Part shown: piece by piece, positions 7,131 to 14,744 of the stretch | How the letters are laid out: each line of letters opens with the position of its first letter | How positions within the stretch are numbered: the stretch's first letter is position 1 | Assembly (NCBI GenBank): GCA_021776415.1 | Contig: JAJFFY010000099.1 | Coordinates: 1 to 35,385 of the forward strand | From: Hyphococcus sp. | GTDB lineage: Bacteria > Pseudomonadota > Alphaproteobacteria > Caulobacterales > Parvularculaceae | Reading direction: 5' to 3' | Length of the DNA stretch: 35,385 bases | Notes under the pieces: model-generated | Seen by the model: only the letters and a program-made list of their open reading frames with translations | Database searches by the model: none | What the model was told of the DNA's origin: nothing | Translations under genes and position numbers: made by a program

Positions 7131-8624
7131 CTAAGCGTCGCCGTCTTCAAGCTTTACTTCGTGTCCCCACAAAGTCTCAATGTGGGTGAGAATCACGTCT
7201 TTGGTGTCGCCGTTCAATTTGCGGCCGTCATGCACTTTATGTTGCAGCGTCAATTTGCGATCGCCTTCCAGCGCCGCAGCGACAACTTGAACATTTGGCT
7301 CATGCATGCCGATGTCATACATCGCCGCAAGGCGTTCGCGAACGCGTCGGTAGCCCAAATCATCATGAATGGCGGAGACTTCCACATGGCTTTCTTTCGC
7401 ACTGTCGGCAATCGCGAAAAGGTGAAAGTCCCGCATAACTTTTGGCGACAAATACTGAAGGATGAAGCTTTCATCGCGGTAATTCGTCCAGGCGTCTTTC
7501 AAAATTTCGCGCCAGTCACCCGATCCGGCAATCTCCGGAAACCACTCGCGGTCTTCAGCTTTGGGGTCTTCACAGATCCGCTTGATATCTTCCATCATCG
7601 CAAAGCCAAGGGCGTAAGGATTAATTCCAGAATAGCGCGGGTCGTCGAAATCCGGCTGGAAGACTACCGACGAATGCGAATGGAGAAATTCCAAAATCGC
7701 ACCCTCGCCGATGGCGCCGCGATTATATAACTCCGTCATAATGTAATGATGCACGAAGGTCGCACAGCCTTCGTTCATCACTTTGGTTTGTTTCTGCGGA
7801 TAAAAATATTGCGCGACATTACGCACAATCCGAACCAGCTCGCGTTGCCATGGGCGCAAAATGGGCGAGGCTTTTTCGATGAAATAAAGAAGGTTTTCCT
7901 CTGGCAATTTTATGTTTCGCACTTCGGCCTGGCGTTCTTCTTTTTCCTCTTCATCTTCTTCGATGTTCGGCAGGGTGCGCCAGATATCGTTAAAGGTCAG
8001 CTCTTCATGTTCGGCGCGCGCAGCCAGTTTCGCCATCTGGTCCGCATCGGAAAGGCGTGGCGGGCGAGAATAACGAAAGACGCCCTGATCCATCAATGCG
8101 TGCGACGCGTCAAGGATCGCTTCGACCTCTTCAAACCCATATTCATCTTCGCATTTGGCGATGTATTTTTTTGCAAAGTCGAGATAGGGCAAGATGCCCT
8201 CTGCGTCCGTCCACTGACGGAAAAGATAATTATTCTTGAAAAAATGATTATGCCCGAAAGACGCATGCGCCATCACCAGCGCTTGCATGGTCATGGTGTT
8301 TTCTTCCATAAGGTAAGCGATGCAAGGATTGGAATTAATGACGATTTCATAGGCAAGGCCGGAATAGCCCTTTTGATACATCATCTGGTCGCGAGCAAAA
8401 TGCTTGCCGAACGACCAGTGCTTATACATCAACGGCATACCGTGTGACGAATAGGCGTCGAGCATCTGTTCAGAAGAAATGATCTCAATCTGGTTCGGGT
8501 AGATATCGAGTTTAAGATCGCTGAGCGCGATCTCTTCAATCGCTTCAAGCGTGCGCTGCAGGACTTCGAAATCCCAATCGGCGTCATCGAAGAGGAGGGA
8601 GGGTTTCAAACCGATATCGTTCAT
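7131..8624 (-). CDS. SpoVR family protein (YcgB-like)
   Basis: A 497-residue protein of the SpoVR family, close to the about 510 residues of E. coli YcgB. Recognisable are the histidine/aromatic-rich KHWSFGKHFARD segment, AYEIVINSNPCIAYLMEEN, the HASFGHNHFFKNNY motif, and the EGCATFVHHYIM motif. No enzymatic activity is established; in Bacillus the founding member affects spore cortex formation. In proteobacteria it is the usual last gene of the prkA-yeaH-spoVR stress operon, as here. The start overlaps the preceding small membrane gene by four bases (ATGA, 8621-8624). Probably cytoplasmic: no signal peptide or membrane segment. Confidence 0.95.
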   Translation of the reverse strand: MNDIGLKPSLLFDDADWDFEVLQRTLEAIEEIALSDLKLDIYPNQIEIISSEQMLDAYSSHGMPLMYKHWSFGKHFARDQMMYQKGYSGLAYEIVINSNPCIAYLMEENTMTMQALVMAHASFGHNHFFKNNYLFRQWTDAEGILPYLDFAKKYIAKCEDEYGFEEVEAILDASHALMDQGVFRYSRPPRLSDADQMAKLAARAEHEELTFNDIWRTLPNIEEDEEEKEERQAEVRNIKLPEENLLYFIEKASPILRPWQRELVRIVRNVAQYFYPQKQTKVMNEGCATFVHHYIMTELYNRGAIGEGAILEFLHSHSSVVFQPDFDDPRYSGINPYALGFAMMEDIKRICEDPKAEDREWFPEIAGSGDWREILKDAWTNYRDESFILQYLSPKVMRDFHLFAIADSAKESHVEVSAIHDDLGYRRVRERLAAMYDIGMHEPNVQVVAAALEGDRKLTLQHKVHDGRKLNGDTKDVILTHIETLWGHEVKLEDGDA

Positions 8625-9004
8625 TCGTAAGCCCTCAGCTCTTTAAGTCGCTCTGAAAACCGAATCCGCGATACCGCGACGCCAAAAATTCCACATAGTG
8701 AGGGTCCGGCAAGCAACCAAAAACCAAAAGTCAAAATTATGTTGTCACCGTCTTTGCCGAAGTATTCGTTCGGAATGTTAGTTTCGAAATCCCAGCCAAA
8801 CAACAGTCCTAGAATAACGACCGATCCTCCTGCTGCCGATCCGAGTAGTAAACTGAATGAGAAAATAGAAACGAACCACCGCAATAAATTATTTTCGATT
8901 GACGCAAGAACTCCGATCACCGCGCGATGATAGGTGTCGCCGATCACATTCCATACTATGAAAGAGGCGATACACGATAGTCCAAGGATTATCTCAGGTT
9001 TCAC
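8621..9004 (-). CDS. Small membrane protein inside the prkA-yeaH-spoVR operon
   Basis: A 127-residue hydrophobic protein I do not recognise. Three membrane segments are visible: about residues 5-22, a long one at 42-70 rich in serine and glycine, and 87-112; a basic/acidic tail ends ERLKELRAYE. The start is GTG (9002-9004), overlapping the yeaH stop as GTGA, and the stop overlaps the spoVR ATG as ATGA, so it is translationally coupled on both sides. The prkA-yeaH-spoVR order is normally uninterrupted, which makes this insert unusual. Base composition is AT-richer than the flanking genes, consistent with a membrane protein or with recent acquisition. A role anchoring or sensing for the YeaH/PrkA/SpoVR module is inference from position only. 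Confidence 0.75.
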   Translation of the reverse strand: MKPEIILGLSCIASFIVWNVIGDTYHRAVIGVLASIENNLLRWFVSIFSFSLLLGSAAGGSVVILGLLFGWDFETNIPNEYFGKDGDNIILTFGFWLLAGPSLCGIFGVAVSRIRFSERLKELRAYE

Positions 9005-10323
9005 GCCGCCTCGCGTTTGTTTTTTGAAAACAGCTCACGGAAGACTGGAAATATATCCTGCGGCCGCGCGATGCGGGTTTGCGCAAAATGATCCCATTGG
9101 GGAGCAAATGTGCGATAGGCGCGCCACAGTTCCGCGCCGCTATCTTCGTTTGAAAACACTTCCAGCTCACGCTCATCGAGAATTTCGATATAGGCGTAAT
9201 ATTGCGAAATCGGCATAATGCTTTCGTTCAAAATCTCAACGCAGCGTTTGGCGTCGCCCGACTGCGTAAAACCGTCTGACGCTTGCGCGACATAAATATT
9301 CCATTCGTGGGCTGCAAATCGGTCGCGCTGGACTTCCAGCATTTTATCAAGCGCGGTCGACACAACCGTGCCGCCCGATTGGCGCGAATAAAAAAACGTC
9401 TCCTCATCGACCTCTTCTGCGTGATGGGTATGACGAATGAAAACAATCTCAACGCGCTCATAACGCCGCCTCAAGAACAAATAGAGCAGCATGTAAAACC
9501 GTTTGGCGAGGTCTTTTTCACGCTCGCCCATCGAGCCCGACACATCCATGAGACAGAACATAACGGCGGCGGTGGTCTCCACCGGCGTTGGCTCATAAGC
9601 ATTAAAGCGCACGTCGAGCGGATCGATAAACGGCGCCCAACGGCGACGGCTCTCCATCGCTTCCAGCTGCGCGATGATGTCTTTTCGCAGCGCTATTTCT
9701 TCGTCGCTTGGCTGCGCGATCCGTTCAAGCGCGAACAGGCGTTCTTTCAGCTCATTCATCTCCCGCGTCGAGGGGCGATGCAGCGCCAGGCGCCGGCCAT
9801 GGGCGTTGCGCATAGTGCGGATTAAATTCATGTTGGTGGGCGAGCCGGAAACGGTAATGCCAGCGCGTTTATAGGCCGTCGCTTTTATTTCTTTAAGCGA
9901 GCGCTTGACGAGATTTGGCAGTTCCAGATCCTCAAAGAAAATATCGAGGAATTCATCCTGCGTCAGCGTGAACTGAAAAGAATCCTCGCCATCGCCGTCG
10001 GTGCTCGCCTTCTTTCCCTTGCCCTTACCGCCGCCTTTGGGCGGTTTTTTGATCTTGTCGCCTTTACCGAATTCCTTGTTTCCGGGATGCACCATTTCAC
10101 GCTTGCCGGTTTCCGGATCGAGACGAAAGCGCGGCTCGGCTGTTGATTTCGATGGTATCGAAATCTTTTCGCCCTTTTCAATTTCCTTTAACGACCGGTC
10201 ACGCAAGGATTTGTTGACCGCTTCTTTAATTTGCGCGCGCGCGCGCTTGAGAAACCGCTGGCGATTGCCGAGCGATTTCCCCTTGGGGTTTTTGCGCCGA
10301 TCGATGAAATGAGAAAAGGCCAT
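9001..10323 (-). CDS. yeaH: YeaH/YhbH family von Willebrand protein (DUF444)
   Basis: A 440-residue DUF444 protein. The N-terminus FIDRRKNPKGKS and the conserved RQRFLKRARAQIKEAV block are typical. A glycine/lysine-rich low-complexity linker spans about 91-113. A von Willebrand A-type domain follows, with the metal site DVSGS at D260-S264, and the ending PVFRELF is conserved. In enterobacteria YeaH acts with the kinase YeaG (PrkA) in nitrogen-starvation and stationary-phase responses. I use ATG 10321-10323, which gives the family's normal N-terminus, rather than a TTG at 10350. It follows prkA after a 78-base gap containing an inverted repeat, and overlaps the next gene by three bases. Confidence 0.95.
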   Translation of the reverse strand: MAFSHFIDRRKNPKGKSLGNRQRFLKRARAQIKEAVNKSLRDRSLKEIEKGEKISIPSKSTAEPRFRLDPETGKREMVHPGNKEFGKGDKIKKPPKGGGKGKGKKASTDGDGEDSFQFTLTQDEFLDIFFEDLELPNLVKRSLKEIKATAYKRAGITVSGSPTNMNLIRTMRNAHGRRLALHRPSTREMNELKERLFALERIAQPSDEEIALRKDIIAQLEAMESRRRWAPFIDPLDVRFNAYEPTPVETTAAVMFCLMDVSGSMGEREKDLAKRFYMLLYLFLRRRYERVEIVFIRHTHHAEEVDEETFFYSRQSGGTVVSTALDKMLEVQRDRFAAHEWNIYVAQASDGFTQSGDAKRCVEILNESIMPISQYYAYIEILDERELEVFSNEDSGAELWRAYRTFAPQWDHFAQTRIARPQDIFPVFRELFSKNKREAA

Positions 10324-10327
10324 ATTA

Positions 10328-10387
10328 GGTTCCGGGGATTTGAGGCTCAAAGATCAGGTTGTTCTCATTAATTCCCAATCCGGAACC
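10328..10387. repeat. Inverted repeat in the prkA-yeaH gap
   Basis: GGTTCCGGGGATT (10328-10340) and AATCCGGAACC (10377-10387) can pair over 11 positions with a two-base bulge, enclosing about 36 bases. It lies wholly in the spacer, just upstream of the yeaH ATG on the minus strand. It may be a processing or stabilising hairpin that sets PrkA:YeaH ratios (inference). Confidence 0.45.
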
Positions 10388-10401
10388 AAAAATCCCTTTT
10401 A

Positions 10402-12351
10402 TCATCCTGCCTTATTCACGCGCATATACCACTCAACAAGACGGCGCACCTGGCGCGGCGTGTAGCCGCGCGCGGTCATGCGGGAAACGAAATTCTCGTG
10501 CTTGGCCGCAGTGTCGGAATCTTTCTGAGAGTCGAAAGAAATAACCGGCAGCAAGTCTTCAACCTGGGAGAACATGCGCTTTTCAATAACGTTGCGCAGT
10601 TTCTCATAGGAGGTCCAGGCGGGGTTGTTGCCTTCATTATTAGCCCTGGCGCGCAAGGCGAATTTCACAACCTCATTGCGGAAGTCTTTAGGGTTTGCAA
10701 TTCCCGCCGGCTTTTCGATTTTCGAAAGCTCACCGTCTAGCGTCGAGCGATCAAGAAGCTGGCCGGTATCGGGGTCTTTAAAGTCCTGATCTTCAATCCA
10801 CGCATCAGCATAGGAAATATAACGGTCAAACAGATTTTGTCCGTACTCGCCATAGCTTTCTAGATAGGCTTTTTGGATTTCCTTGCCGATAAAATCAGCA
10901 TAGCGCTGCGACAATTCCGATTTGATAAAATCGAGATATTTCTTTTCAGTCTCGTCGGGGAATTGCTCGCGCTTGATAGCGTTTTCCAGCACATACATCA
11001 TATGCACCGGATCGGCGGCGACCTCATCGGTGTCAAAATTAAATGTTTCCGACAAAACCTTATAGGCAAAACGCGTCGATATGCCGTCCATGCCTTCGTC
11101 TATGCCGGCGGCGTCGCGATATTCCTGATGCGACTTGGCTTTCGGATCAGTGTCTTTCAGCTTTTCGCCGTCATATATCCGCAGTTTCGAATAGAGATTT
11201 GAATTTTCGTGTTCTTTAAGGCGGGTCAGAACCGAGAACCGCGCCAGCAAGCCGAGCGTTTCCGGGGCGCAGGAAGCATCCGACAATTCCGAACTTGCCA
11301 GCAGCTTTTCGTAGATTTTGCGCTCTTCAGTCACCCGCAGAGAATACGGCACCTTGATCACGTTGATGCGATCAAGGAAGGCTTCGTTGTTTTTGTTATT
11401 ACGAAATTGCTTCCACTCGCTCTCATTGGAGTGAGCCAGAATTATGCCCTGGAACGGGATCGGCCCCAACGCTTCAGTGCCGATATAATTGCTCTCCTGC
11501 GTCGCGGTCAGCAGCGGATGCAGCACCTTGATCGGCGCTTTAAACATCTCAACGAATTCCAAAAGCCCCTGATTGGAGCGGCACAATCCGCCGGAGTAAG
11601 AATAGGCGTCGGTATCGTCCTGACTGAAATGCTCGAGCTTGCGAATATCGACTTTGCCGACCAGGGCGGAAATATCCTGATTGTTTTCGTCGCCCGGTTC
11701 GGTTTTCGAAATAGCAATCTGGCGCAGCTTCGACGGCATGATGCGCACAACTTCGAATTTTGAAATATCGCCGCCGAAATCATCAAGACGTTTTACCGCC
11801 CAGGGGCTCATCAGGCCGGTGAGGCGGCGTTGTTCGATATTGTATTTTTCTTCAAGCAGGCTTTTCAATTTTTCTGATTGGAAAAGACCAAGCGGGCTCT
11901 CAAAGACCGGCGAGATTTCATCGCCCGCCTTCAACACATAGATCGGATAGGTTTCCATCAAATCTTTGAGGCGTTCGGCCAGCGATGACTTGCCGCCGCC
12001 AACCGGACCCAGAAGGTAAAGGATTTGGCGTTTTTCTTCGAGACCTTGGGCGGCGTGGCGGAGGAACGAAACGATGCGTTCGGTCGTATCTTCCATGCCG
12101 TAGAACCCGTCAAAAGCTTTATAACGGCGGATCGTGCGGTTAAAGAAAATCCGCGCCAGACGAGGGTCTTTCGAGGTATCGATCATCTCCGGCTCGCCGA
12201 TCGCCGATAGCATGCGTTCGGCGGCGCTCGCATAAAGCATCGGATCATCGCGCGCTGCGAGCAGATAATCGCGCAGGCTCATCGCCTCCTGCTTTACCCG
12301 CTTATAGCTTTCAGAAAAGGCGTCAAATATGTCGAGATTTTCATCCATCAT
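10402..12351 (-). CDS. prkA: PrkA family serine protein kinase (YeaG-like)
   Basis: A protein of about 649 residues very close to E. coli YeaG across its length. It has an AAA-like N-terminal domain with Walker A GPVGGGKSS near residue 115, the conserved EPGDENNQDISALVGKVD block, ILAHSNESEW, the NNKNNEAFLDR segment, and a C-terminal PrkA domain ending in VEWYMRVNKAG. Family members are described as serine kinases or AAA proteases acting in starvation and sporulation responses. First conserved gene of the prkA-yeaH-spoVR operon. Start is uncertain: ATG 12349-12351 or the adjacent ATG 12346-12348 (MDENLDIFDAF) fit homologues best, while GTG 12364-12366 would also be in frame. The upstream reading frame ends at 12370. 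Confidence 0.96.
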   Translation of the reverse strand: MMDENLDIFDAFSESYKRVKQEAMSLRDYLLAARDDPMLYASAAERMLSAIGEPEMIDTSKDPRLARIFFNRTIRRYKAFDGFYGMEDTTERIVSFLRHAAQGLEEKRQILYLLGPVGGGKSSLAERLKDLMETYPIYVLKAGDEISPVFESPLGLFQSEKLKSLLEEKYNIEQRRLTGLMSPWAVKRLDDFGGDISKFEVVRIMPSKLRQIAISKTEPGDENNQDISALVGKVDIRKLEHFSQDDTDAYSYSGGLCRSNQGLLEFVEMFKAPIKVLHPLLTATQESNYIGTEALGPIPFQGIILAHSNESEWKQFRNNKNNEAFLDRINVIKVPYSLRVTEERKIYEKLLASSELSDASCAPETLGLLARFSVLTRLKEHENSNLYSKLRIYDGEKLKDTDPKAKSHQEYRDAAGIDEGMDGISTRFAYKVLSETFNFDTDEVAADPVHMMYVLENAIKREQFPDETEKKYLDFIKSELSQRYADFIGKEIQKAYLESYGEYGQNLFDRYISYADAWIEDQDFKDPDTGQLLDRSTLDGELSKIEKPAGIANPKDFRNEVVKFALRARANNEGNNPAWTSYEKLRNVIEKRMFSQVEDLLPVISFDSQKDSDTAAKHENFVSRMTARGYTPRQVRRLVEWYMRVNKAG

Positions 12352-12369
12352 GGTCGCCACGCTCACTGT

Positions 12370-12807
12370 TTACGCACCGGATTCCCGTATTCCGCCGCTG
12401 TTGGGAATAAAAAAAGCGCCGGTCTCAATGACCCAGCGCTCACCTTCGCTTTTGCCGAACTTGTCTTCGCCGAATAAGGCGCGCCAAAACATTTTTGCCA
12501 ATCCACCCTTTTCAAGTATATCCTTGAACAAGATGTGGGGTCTGTGCTCGGCGAAGCAAGACCAAACGAGCCGGGAATGTCGTTCCCGCTCTTTGATCTC
12601 TTCATTGTGAAATCGATACGCCATTTCGCCGTTCGCCAATTCGGTTAAAATGCTCTGTCCTGTGCTCTCCGTCTTCTTACCCGAGATCCGCCCTACGCTA
12701 ATGTACCTGTCCCCGGCGCCCATACGCAGCGCGCAAAACAAGGTTAATGCAAAGGGCCCTAATATTTCGTTTCGTGTTCCAAAAACGATGCATAAAATAT
12801 ACAGCAA
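12370..12807 (-). CDS. Uncharacterised protein upstream of prkA
   Basis: A 145-codon open frame whose TAA (12370-12372) falls just before the prkA start region. It would begin with TTG at 12807; internal ATGs at residues 29 and 62 (MAYRFHNEE) are alternatives, and no good ribosome-binding site decides. The composition of residues 30-135 is protein-like (charged, mixed helix/strand, motif LEKGGLAKMFWRALFGEDKFG), and no membrane segment is obvious after the first 28 residues. I do not recognise a family. Because it abuts prkA on the same strand it may be the operon's leader gene. The shorter frames on either strand here look less protein-like. Could also be spurious. Confidence 0.42.
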   Translation of the reverse strand: MLYILCIVFGTRNEILGPFALTLFCALRMGAGDRYISVGRISGKKTESTGQSILTELANGEMAYRFHNEEIKERERHSRLVWSCFAEHRPHILFKDILEKGGLAKMFWRALFGEDKFGKSEGERWVIETGAFFIPNSGGIRESGA

Positions 12808-13085
12808 GAAGGCGCGTTTGCGAACTGCAAGTTGACCCGAACTCTGCCCAAGATTCGCCGCAATTGGTTTAAGACGCTGATGGAAAGGCGCAAATTTGTA
12901 ATGAGAAAAATTCTAACAATAATTGCCGTGCGTCCCGATTAAACAATTATGCTCCGGCTGTAGAAGTTTTGATGATTCGTCACGTCCAAAACAACAACTT
13001 AGCGCTCTGACAGCATGACTGCTAAAGGCATTCACAAAGAATCAAACATTGTTTATGGATCGATAATACTCAATGGAGAGGGGCG
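12808..13085. other. Divergent intergenic region upstream of the prkA operon
   Basis: This AT-richer spacer of 278 bases must hold the promoters of the prkA operon (minus) and of the membrane gene at 13086 (plus). On the minus strand TTGTTT followed after 17 bases by ATTATT (roughly 12910-12945) is a weak sigma70-like candidate. On the plus strand GATAATAC near 13060 could be a -10 box without a good -35. I see no gene or RNA in it. Confidence 0.35.
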
Positions 13086-13499
13086 ATGATGCTGGATTTT
13101 CTTAGCACGGCGGCCGCAGCGCCAATGTCATTCAGCGCCGCGATCATGGCGCAACCATTATGGCTGCAGGCATGGGTGGGCTGGATGATGCTGGCAAATA
13201 TGGTCGGCGCGGTTGTTTTTATCCGAAGACCGGAAGCGAAATGGGTGCTGGGGGCGATTGTTGCCGCTGCAATATCTATGATCTGGCTTTACGACCAGTT
13301 CGGCTATCAACGCATTTTGGGGCTTGCGCATGTAGTATTTTGGACGCCGCTGGTAATTTACCTGTGGTCGCGGCGCAAGCAATGGGACTTATCGGGCGTG
13401 TCGGGGAAATGGCTGGCTCTCGTTTTTGTGACCGATTTAACATCGCTGGTCATCGACTACATCGATGTTGCCCGCTATCTGACCGGTGAACGGCTTTAG
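13086..13499 (+). CDS. Small integral membrane protein
   Basis: A 137-residue protein with four predicted membrane segments (about 20-45, 50-70, 76-95, 105-128). The phrases WLQAWVGWMMLANM, GLAHVVFWTPLVIYL and VTDLTSLVIDYIDVARYL resemble a small family I have seen in proteobacteria without an assigned function. A strong Shine-Dalgarno (GGAGAGGGG) precedes the ATG at 13086; a second ATG follows at once. It is followed, 43 bases on, by the AhpD-like gene on the same strand, so the two may be co-transcribed. Confidence 0.8.
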   Translation: MMLDFLSTAAAAPMSFSAAIMAQPLWLQAWVGWMMLANMVGAVVFIRRPEAKWVLGAIVAAAISMIWLYDQFGYQRILGLAHVVFWTPLVIYLWSRRKQWDLSGVSGKWLALVFVTDLTSLVIDYIDVARYLTGERL

Positions 13500-13542
13500 C
13501 CAACGCTCATATAATTTCAGCTTTAATAGAACGGCGCCAGCA

Positions 13543-14100
13543 ATGTCCCTTTTCCCGAGCCTGCCTGACACCCCTCATCTTGCCGATGTTTACAAGAAAT
13601 TCCCTGAATGCGTGAAGCCCGTGCTTGCCTATCACGACCTCTTGTTGCGCGGCGACAGCCCGCTGACCATTGCTGAGCGGGAGCTGATTGCAGTTTTTGT
13701 TTCTGGCCTGAACGCTTGTAGTTTTTGCTTCGGGTCGCACAAAATTTATGCGCAAGCCTTCGGTATTGACGAAACCGTCATCGATGCGATGGTTAAAGAT
13801 GTCGACAGCTCAGGCGTCGATGACAAGCTGAAACCGCTGTTGAAATATGTCGCCAAGCTCAAGGACCTGCCGTCAAAATTGACGCCGGCCGACGCGAAAT
13901 CCGTCTATGACGCCGGCTGGTCTGAGCGCGCACTGTTCGACGCAATCCAAGTCGCCGCGCTGTTCAACTATATGAACCGCATCATCGAAGGAACCGGGGT
14001 GACTTTCAGTTATGCCGAAAACCCACCAAGCCAGGATGAAATGGCGGAACGCCGCACCCGGCTCTATTCCGACTGGGCCAAGCAAATAGGGCTCGATTAA
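13543..14100 (+). CDS. AhpD-like / carboxymuconolactone decarboxylase family protein
   Basis: A 185-residue protein of the alkylhydroperoxidase D-like fold. The redox motif is C59-x-x-C62 followed by H66 (ACSFCFGSH), preceded by the helix ERELIAVFVSGL whose glutamate takes part in the proton relay of AhpD. This is the pattern of peroxidase-related proteins that reduce hydroperoxides. Physiological substrate and reductant are unknown. I chose ATG 13543 (MSLFPSLPDTPH); an in-frame ATG at 13486 lies inside the previous gene and adds a non-conserved extension. Its stop overlaps the stop of the convergent DUF6629 gene by four bases. Confidence 0.87.
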   Translation: MSLFPSLPDTPHLADVYKKFPECVKPVLAYHDLLLRGDSPLTIAERELIAVFVSGLNACSFCFGSHKIYAQAFGIDETVIDAMVKDVDSSGVDDKLKPLLKYVAKLKDLPSKLTPADAKSVYDAGWSERALFDAIQVAALFNYMNRIIEGTGVTFSYAENPPSQDEMAERRTRLYSDWAKQIGLD

Positions 14101-14735
14101 GCGCGCGCCAATTTCGACTGCCGCCTGATATGGAAAAATACGAACGGGCTCGAAATCGCAGCGAAAAAACACCAGACCGACGTGCCGGTGTAATGGAAGG
14201 CAAGTTCCGTAATAACCGATCCAACCAGAACCGCCCCACCGAACGCCATCACATAGCGGTGACGCGAAAGTATGAGCGGCGCTGTTGTCGCCAGTACGTA
14301 AAGACCCACAAGCTGTTTTTCAAATTCATGGTCCGTCGCATATCGCAGGCTGTGATTGACGACCCTTATTGTGTAGTCATTCTGGATCAGGATCACAGCC
14401 ATCGCCACAGAAACCACGAGCCCACCCGCAAGCAGGATGTAAAGTGACCAGCGCCGGCGCCTTTCACTCTCCATCAATAGAACTGAGAGCGGGGTATAGG
14501 TCGGCCAAAAAATCTGCGCGAGAAAAAGATAAGCGATGACCTGCTCGCGCGGCGCCGATCCGCTCGAACCGAGCGACAGCCAGATCATCCCCTCAATCAG
14601 CTGATGGACTGCAAAGGTAAGGGGGATCAGCGCAAAGGCGATGCGCTTTTTCTCCGGGCGCTGAGCCAGCGTCGCTGCGCCAACGCCAGCAAGGAGGGCG
14701 GCGGCGGCAAAACTAGCGGCGGGGGAGAAGCACAT
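14097..14735 (-). CDS. DUF6629-type integral membrane protein
   Basis: A 212-residue polytopic membrane protein with about seven hydrophobic segments. The N-terminus MCFSPAASFAAAALLAGVGAATL is the hallmark of a bacterial family (DUF6629, named from memory) that starts MCFSATASF. The HQLIEGMIWL segment and the histidine-containing AFHYTGTSVWCFFAA segment near the end are also family-like. Function unknown. It lies nine bases downstream of lysK on the same strand, so it is probably in the lysK transcript. Its stop overlaps that of the convergent AhpD-like gene. Confidence 0.78.
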   Translation of the reverse strand: MCFSPAASFAAAALLAGVGAATLAQRPEKKRIAFALIPLTFAVHQLIEGMIWLSLGSSGSAPREQVIAYLFLAQIFWPTYTPLSVLLMESERRRRWSLYILLAGGLVVSVAMAVILIQNDYTIRVVNHSLRYATDHEFEKQLVGLYVLATTAPLILSRHRYVMAFGGAVLVGSVITELAFHYTGTSVWCFFAAISSPFVFFHIRRQSKLARA

Positions 14736-14744
14736 GTTTGCAGT

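Noticed and set aside
7746-8447. A 233-codon plus-strand frame
   Set aside because: It lies antisense within spoVR, whose own frame is strongly conserved.
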